A DNA stretch of 64,000 nt from Saccharum officinarum (lineage: Eukaryota > Streptophyta > Magnoliopsida > Poales > Poaceae). The position numbers were made by a program, and so were the translations under genes. Position 1 is the stretch's first letter; every line of letters begins with the position of its first letter. Positions 58,105 through 64,000 of the stretch are shown one piece after another. The stretch is from positions 25,845,063-25,909,062 of the forward strand of contig CM036179.1 in NCBI GenBank assembly GCA_020631735.1, in the 5' to 3' direction. Below the pieces are notes generated by a model. It did no database searches and was not told the DNA's origin. It worked only from the letters and a program-made list of their open reading frames with translations.

Positions 58105-58834
58105 CACTATGCCAAAACCGCACAAAAGAGACACCTCAACTAGTGACTCAGAATTGAAACGCGTCACTAATAAGTACATTAGTGACGCGGGTAAACAACA
58201 CGCGTCGCTGCTACGTTGTTGCCCATGCTCCAGAAAGAAGACGCGTCACTAATGACAAGGTACCAGTGACTCGTTCCAAGAAAAGCGTCACTGATAATAG
58301 AAGTGACGCGTATTAACAAGGCGCGTCACTGACATGTGGCTGTATTAGTGACTCTTCTCAACAAAACGCGTCACTGGTAAGGAAAGTGACGCGTTTTGTC
58401 TGAACGCGTCACTGATACAAAGACATATGAGTGACTCTTCTTAACTGAACACGTCACGACTAATAAAAGTGACGCAGGTTGGTCGGACGCGTCACTTAAA
58501 ATAAGACCTCGGACCCAAAGAAATATCAAACCCAATTAAACTCAGAAGATAAAGTCGGACTCAAGTCCACTTCCGTTGCCATCTCCCATCCTCCCAGTCC
58601 CACCGTACGTTCTCCGTCCCCCTCCTCCTCTCTCTCTCTCGGTCTCTCTCGGTCTTCCCTATCCTCCACGCACCTATTTGCATCGGCATTCTCCTCGACG
58701 ACCACCGCCCTTCCCACGTCGCCGTCATCTCCATCTCATCACGTCTTCCTCGGAGCCACGGTCCTCCTACACCGCCGTCATCTCCCTCATCCTTCTCCTC
58801 CTCCACAGATCTGGCAGGCGCTGCCTCCTGCTCA
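58105..58834 (+). mobile_element. CACTA-like transposon end with subterminal repeats, cut by gap
   Basis: A terminus CACTATGCCAAAACC starts at 58105. From 58130 to 58500 follow about a dozen copies of an 8-10-bp motif in both orientations, ACGCGTCACT and AGTGACGCG, the dense subterminal repeat pattern typical of CACTA (En/Spm) elements. A CT-rich leader-like part continues to the gap. The opposite end was not found in the window. The three bases before the end are CAT, but the duplication cannot be checked. Confidence 0.6.
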
Positions 58835-58934
58835 NNNNNNNNNNNNNNNNNNNNNNNNNNNNNNNNNNNNNNNNNNNNNNNNNNNNNNNNNNNNNNNNNN
58901 NNNNNNNNNNNNNNNNNNNNNNNNNNNNNNNNNN
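58835..58934. other. Assembly gap, exactly 100 N
   Basis: A fixed-size scaffold gap. CACTA-like sequence is on the left and sequence belonging to or near the chromovirus is on the right, so a junction of unknown size is hidden here. Confidence 0.99.
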
Positions 58935-59135
58935 GGCTCTGTTCACCTCCTGCTGCTGCACCTCGAGCTGCTCCTCTGGCTCCTCGGGTAAGACGACTGG
59001 GTTCTCGGTTTGCGATCCTGTATGATGCAATGCGCGTAAGTGATTATGCAAACGTGCATCGAAGGAGATGAATGCAATGAATATGTTGAAATGCAGGTAG
59101 TCAACATCATCCAAGAAACTATACACTACAAGCAC

Positions 59136-61233
59136 ATGTCATCTACTGCATTCTCTTCTACTACTAACATGTCAAGTTAACATATCTTATGAAATGCTTC
59201 AAAGATACACCAAAGCTTTACAATTTCTTAATCACACTTAAAGCAACACTTGCTTAAAACCTAAATAATAATAGTTTGAATAGCAACATATATTTCTGAT
59301 GCTCCTAAAAATCTAAGAAAATTACAGTAGCATAATACTACCCTAAACAGACTACCATAAAAATTTCATGACATTTGGATAAGTAAACTATCCTGTACAA
59401 AAATGACAAGCTCTAGCATAAAAATGAGTATGAAATTACTTTGTACTATGAAAAGTGTCAAACAACAGAATTAATATTTTTCCTAGGTTCTTCATGGAAT
59501 ATAATGACTGTACAAAAATTATCACATGCATGTTTTATACAAAGTTTGCTCTCTAGCAAAAATAACAAAAATCAGCCATTAAAGGTACTTGAACTACTTC
59601 TCCAAAGTTTTTCACAGCACATGCATGAAACATATTTTTCCTAAGAAGTACATGATATAAGAAGATTAACAAACTTGAAATCATATTTTTCTGATACATA
59701 TAGGATTTACTAACCATTTTACAGATATCAGCAATATCAAGAATTAATTAAAGCTCTACAGAAAAGTATCCCAAAAATGACATGCAATATTTTATATTGT
59801 AGATCTGGTTCCAATGAGTCCATAGAAATTTATTTCACAATTTTTGGAGCACATTTAATCACCCAAATAATTGCTAAGCACTTTATTTCCAATTGAGAAA
59901 ATAAAAACTGAATCTTTTATTTTGAAACGGGCCGACATCAGAAGGGGCAGACGGCCGGCCTGCTCAGCCCAGAGACGCGCGCGCGCGGGGTAACGAAAAC
60001 GGGCCGTGTCCCGTTGAGACCGGCCGGCCCAGCCACTTGCCGCACTTGCAGGCGAGCGGGCAGCGCGCCGCGGGTGCTCGCCACCGCGGCGGTGCGACGG
60101 CCCCGACGGCCAGCGGCTGTCTCCGGGCTCGAGCGAACAAGGCGAGGCGCGCAACACCATCGCGGGGACACGGTGAACATCAACGTGTAGTTCGAGAGAG
60201 ATGGGGAAGAGCGGAGGCGACGGTGGACGGAGCGCGAGCGCGGCGGCTCCGTTCGCGGTGGCGCGGCGAGTAAGTCAAATTGGTGTCCTACCGGAGTGAG
60301 CAAGGGATGGTGGCGCTCGTTCGGAGGAGGGAAGAGGGTGGCGGAGCTCCGTGCATGAGCAATCGAGCTGCGGTGGACTGGCATCGCCGGAACACGCGGT
60401 GGAGGCGGAGCTCGCTGCGGCGAGCAGTTTGCCCGCTCGGGTTTTTCTGGAGGAAGGAGAAAGGGAGCGAGGAGTGAGCGAGTGGAAAGGAGGCCGAGCG
60501 CATGCGGTGATTTGAGGCGGAGTGCGCGGGCCACGGGCGACCACGCGGAGGGCGTTGCCGCATGCAGCCGCCACGCGGCGAGCGCAGTCTGCCGGGCGCC
60601 AGAGCGCGCGCGAGCGGGAGCGAGGAGGAAGCCGCGCGGCGTGGGCTGGGCCGAGGCGGCGGCTGCGGCGCGCGCGTGCGGGAGCGGAGCTGGGCCGCTT
60701 CCAGCAGCAGGCCGAAAACGAGGCGGCGGCCCGTTTAGGTTAGAAATTGAATTTCTCATTTTCATATTTACAAATAATTTCAAATAATAGTTTTCAAATC
60801 TTATTTTGAGCAAGAAAAGGATTTTTTTTTGGAAATGACCCAAAAATAAAAGTTGCTTAGAATTTAATTCTCTACAACTTTGATTAAGGGGCCAACCTCA
60901 AAATTCTTATAGATTTTGATTTTTAGAATAAAAGCTAATTTAGGGAGGATTTTTGAATATTTTCAAATAACATTTTTAAAATAAATCTTTGACAAAACTT
61001 TGAGTGATTTAGTGGCTCCAAAAATTTTACCTATAATTCTAAGTGATATGAAATTTATAGTTGCACAAATTTGATGAATGTCATTAGCACATTATCACAA
61101 CATGTTATGCAATACTAGTTTCCACACTTTTATTTTATTAAAGGTACACCCTAAGCACATATAATTATGAATGCCATGACATGTTGTGCTCATGATTGCA
61201 ATGCAAATGCTTGCGTAACACCGGAGTGTTACA
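59136..61233 (-). repeat. 3' LTR of the chromovirus, lower boundary uncertain
   Basis: On the minus strand it begins TGTAACACTCCGGTGTTACG at 61233, right after the polypurine tract. AT-rich outer parts enclose a very GC-rich block (59938-60735). The far end could not be fixed; it lies somewhere between the gap and about 59900, and 58935-59135 may or may not belong to it. A 301-codon Pro/Arg/Ala-rich frame inside the GC block has no domain and is probably not a gene. Confidence 0.6.
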
Positions 61234-64000
61234 GCCCTCCCCCCTTATAAAAATCTCGTCCCGAGATTTGGGTTACGAACCATTTATTATAAAAATCTTC
61301 GTATGCTTTTTGTAGGTATTCACCCGTTTCCCAAGATGCATCTCCCTCATCATGATGACTCCATTGTATCTTATATGTTTTCACCACACTGTTTCGAGTA
61401 GCCCTTTCTTTGGAATCCAAAACTCGAATTGGCTGCTCACGATACACCAGATCTGACTTAAGTTTTATGCCTCGAGGTTCAATTATTTCCTCTGGAACGC
61501 GCAAACATTTCTTGAGATGTGATACGTGAAAAACTGGGAATATAGCATCCATTGATTCTGGTAACTCCAATTTGTAAGCCACTGGACCCTTCCTTTCAAG
61601 ATTTTGTAGGGTCCTACAAATCTGGCGGCAAGCTTTCTGCGTATTCCAAACCGCTTCTTCTTCATTGGCGTGACTTTTAGATAAACATAGTCACCAACTT
61701 CGAACACAAGTGGTCTCCTTCTCTTATCCGCATAACTTTTCTGACGTGACTGAGCTGCTCTCATATTTTGCTGAATGATATGAACTTTCTTTTCGGCTTC
61801 TTCCACGAAATCAATACCATAATACCTTCTTTCCCCTGGCTCAATCCAGTTTAAAGGTGTTCTACACTTTCGGCCATACAGAGCCTCAAAAGGTGCCATC
61901 TTGATACTTTCTTGATAGCTATTATTATACGCGAATTCTGCTAAAGGTAACCACGACTCCCATGAACCTCTGGAAGACAACACACAAGCTCTTAACATAT
62001 CCTCCAAAACAGCATTAACTCTTTCAGTCTGACCATCTGTTTGAGGATGATAGGCAGTGCTACGAATCAGACTAGTTCCCAAACCTTTGTGCAAATGCTC
62101 CCAAAAGTGAGCAGTGAACTGTGACCCTCTGTCAGACACGATAGTCTTCGGTATGCCATGCAATCTCACAATCTCCGCAATATACTTCTCGGCATATTGA
62201 GGTGGTCTATAAACTGTCTTGACAGGCAAAAAGTGGGCTGTCTTGGTAAGACGATCCACGATTACCCAAATCGAATCATGGCCTTTCTGAGTAGTGGGCA
62301 AACCTGTGATGAAATCCATACTTATATCGTCCCACTTCCAACTAGGTACTGACAAAGGTTGCAACAATCCAGCAGGTTTCATGTGAATAGCTTTCACTCG
62401 ACAACATGTGTCACATCTGGCTACATAAGCTGCAATTTCCTTCTTCATCTTTGTCCACCAATAGCGAGGCCTTAGTTCTTGATACATTTTACTACTGCCA
62501 GGATGAATGGACAACTTAGAGTGATGAGCTTCATCCATAATTTTATTCTTAAGCTCTCTATCCTTTGGAACAACAAGACGGTTGTCGAACCACAACACGT
62601 CCTGCTCGTCACTCTGAAGTGTTTTGAAGGTTCTTCTTTAATTTTCTTTTTGATGTGGAATATCCCTTTGTCTGCTTTCTGACCTTCTATTATCTTACTC
62701 TCCAAGGTGCAACTGATCTGAATACTATGTAACACGACAGGGTGCATTAGATTAAAACCATCTTCGAGTAAGGGTTGCATATTCAGACAATGCGACTTTC
62801 TACTCAAAGCATCAGCTACCACATTGGCTTTCCCAGGGTGATACTGTACATTCAAGTTGTAATCTTTAATTAGTTCTAACCATCTTCGCTGTCTCATGTT
62901 CAATTCTGGTTGGGTGAAAATGTACTTGAGACTCTTATGATCGGTGAAAATGTTGCACACATTACCAAGTAAATAGTGTCTCCAAATCTTTAAGGCATGC
63001 ACTACGGCGGCAAGCTCAAGATCATGTGTCGGATAATTGATTTCATGTTTTCTCAACTGGCGGGAGGCATAAGCAATGACTCTTCCTTCTTGCATCAGAA
63101 CACAGCCTAATCCTGTTTTTGATGCGTCACAGAACACATCAAAAGGTTTCTCGATGTCTGGCTGTGCAAGAACTGGAGCAGTGGTCAACAGTTTCCGCAA
63201 GGTGTGGAAAGCTGTCTCACACTCCTCTGTCCACACAAACTTGTGATCTTTCTGTAACAGACTTGTCATCGGCTTGGCAATCTTCGAGAAGTCTGGGATA
63301 AAGCGGCGATAGTAACCAGCTAACCCTAGGAAACTCCTGACTTCTGGCACTGTGGTTGGAGTTTTCCAATCCATAACCTCTTGCACTTTGCTCGGATCTA
63401 CCGAAACTCCATTCTCAGATAGAATATGACCAAGGAAAGGAACTTTCTTTAACCAAAATTCACATTTGCTGAACTTAGCATACAACTTATGATCTCTCAG
63501 TCTGGTCAAGACAATTCTCAGATGCTCTTCATGATCTTTCTCATTCTCAGAGTATACTAGAATGTCATCAATGAAGACAACTACAAACTTGTCCAACTCT
63601 GGCATGAAAACCGTATTCATCAGATACATGAAATATGCAGGAGCATTTGTTAAGCCAAAAGACATAACAAGATACTCGTACAACCCGTATCTGGTAGAAA
63701 AAGCGGTTTTCGGGACATCTTGTGGCCTGATCTTTATCTGATGATACCCTGATCTTAGGTCTATCTTGGAGAACACCCTAGCTTTAGCCAACTGATCAAA
63801 CAAAACGTCGATATGAGGCAAAGGATATTTATTCTTGATAGTTACAGCATTAAGAGGTCGATAATCCACACACATTCTCAGAGTACCCTCTTTCTTTTTC
63901 TTCACGAACAAGGCAGGACATCCCCATTCAGACTTACTCGGTCGGATAAACCCCTTCTTTAGCAATTCTTCCAGTTGCTTTTTCAGCTCAGCTAACTCAT
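61229..64000 (-). pseudogene. Ty3/gypsy chromovirus pol: reverse transcriptase, RNase H, integrase, chromodomain
   Basis: The frame enters from the window edge ([18 protein letters not shown]). Reverse transcriptase includes [30 protein letters not shown] and the catalytic [12 protein letters not shown]. RNase H includes [13 protein letters not shown] and [10 protein letters not shown], ending VVADALSRK. Integrase follows, with zinc-binding [10 protein letters not shown]...CDTCCRVKA and catalytic D, D, E in DISMDFITGLP, SDRGSQF and TDGQTERVN. A C-terminal chromodomain (VKTYKIQWSHHDEGDASWE) marks a chromovirus, probably of the Tekay/Del group, which uses it to choose heterochromatic targets. 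One-base frameshifts near 62630 (start of integrase) and near 61585 (before the C-terminal domain) break the polyprotein. A polypurine tract (AAGGGGGGAGGGC, minus strand, 61234-61246) overlaps the coding end. Confidence 0.93.

Noticed and set aside
59938..60843. A 301-codon minus-strand frame
   Set aside because: It is Pro/Arg/Ala-rich sequence from a GC-rich block inside the chromovirus LTR, overlapped by open frames on the other strand and without any domain.

Overview
This is nuclear DNA of a grass, most likely a member of the Andropogoneae such as sugarcane, Miscanthus or sorghum. The evidence is the density of nested Ty1/copia and Ty3/gypsy LTR retrotransposons and grass-type MITEs (Tourist, Stowaway, hAT, Mutator), together with two ordinary GC-rich plant genes that have clean GT-AG introns. 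The species is an inference from sequence style. Two runs of exactly 100 N (7895-7994 and 58835-58934) show that the window is a scaffold of three contigs.

Layout. (1) 1-7894 is the end of the left contig: copia reverse transcriptase, a copia LTR, and a Tat-lineage gypsy remnant. The same sequence in the same order returns at 16626-24525 with about 1% substitutions and many one-base indels. (2) 7995-30622 is a nest. A Tat-type 5' LTR and leader (about 8927-10410) is followed by a complete but frameshifted SIRE/Maximus-like copia element (10411-21546). After that comes the 3' part of a different Tat element (21547-30622), with an archaeal-type RNase H, an integrase, a multi-exon antisense gene of the Transposase_28 type and a 3' LTR. 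(3) 30623-42440 is gene space. It holds an LRR receptor-like pseudokinase gene (33840-36303, plus strand) and several non-autonomous DNA transposons whose target-site duplications can be read directly. (4) 42444-44427 is a reversed solo LTR related to the copia element. (5) 45836-49136 is a compact LTR retrotransposon without gag or pol that carries an 83-bp tandem array. (6) 49137-58104 is gene space with MITEs and a class III peroxidase gene (56623-55212, minus strand). (7) 58105-58834 is the end of a CACTA-like transposon, cut by the second gap. (8) About 59100-64000 is the 3' half of a chromovirus (Ty3/gypsy with an integrase chromodomain) on the minus strand.

Only the receptor-like pseudokinase and the peroxidase look like functional host genes. 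All the retroelement coding regions carry frameshifts or stops. The most consequential observations are structural. The near-duplicate block beside a gap suggests unmerged or allelic contig ends. The copia element has no matching target-site duplication and has different Tat families on its two sides, so it is either a recombinant or a misjoin. The gag/pol-less element at 45.8-49.1 kb has a perfect target-site duplication but strongly unlike LTRs. A CpG-rich array of an 11-bp motif sits just upstream of the copia LTR TATA box and is kept in a diverged relative. I found no RNA genes, no CRISPR array and nothing of bacterial or organellar type.
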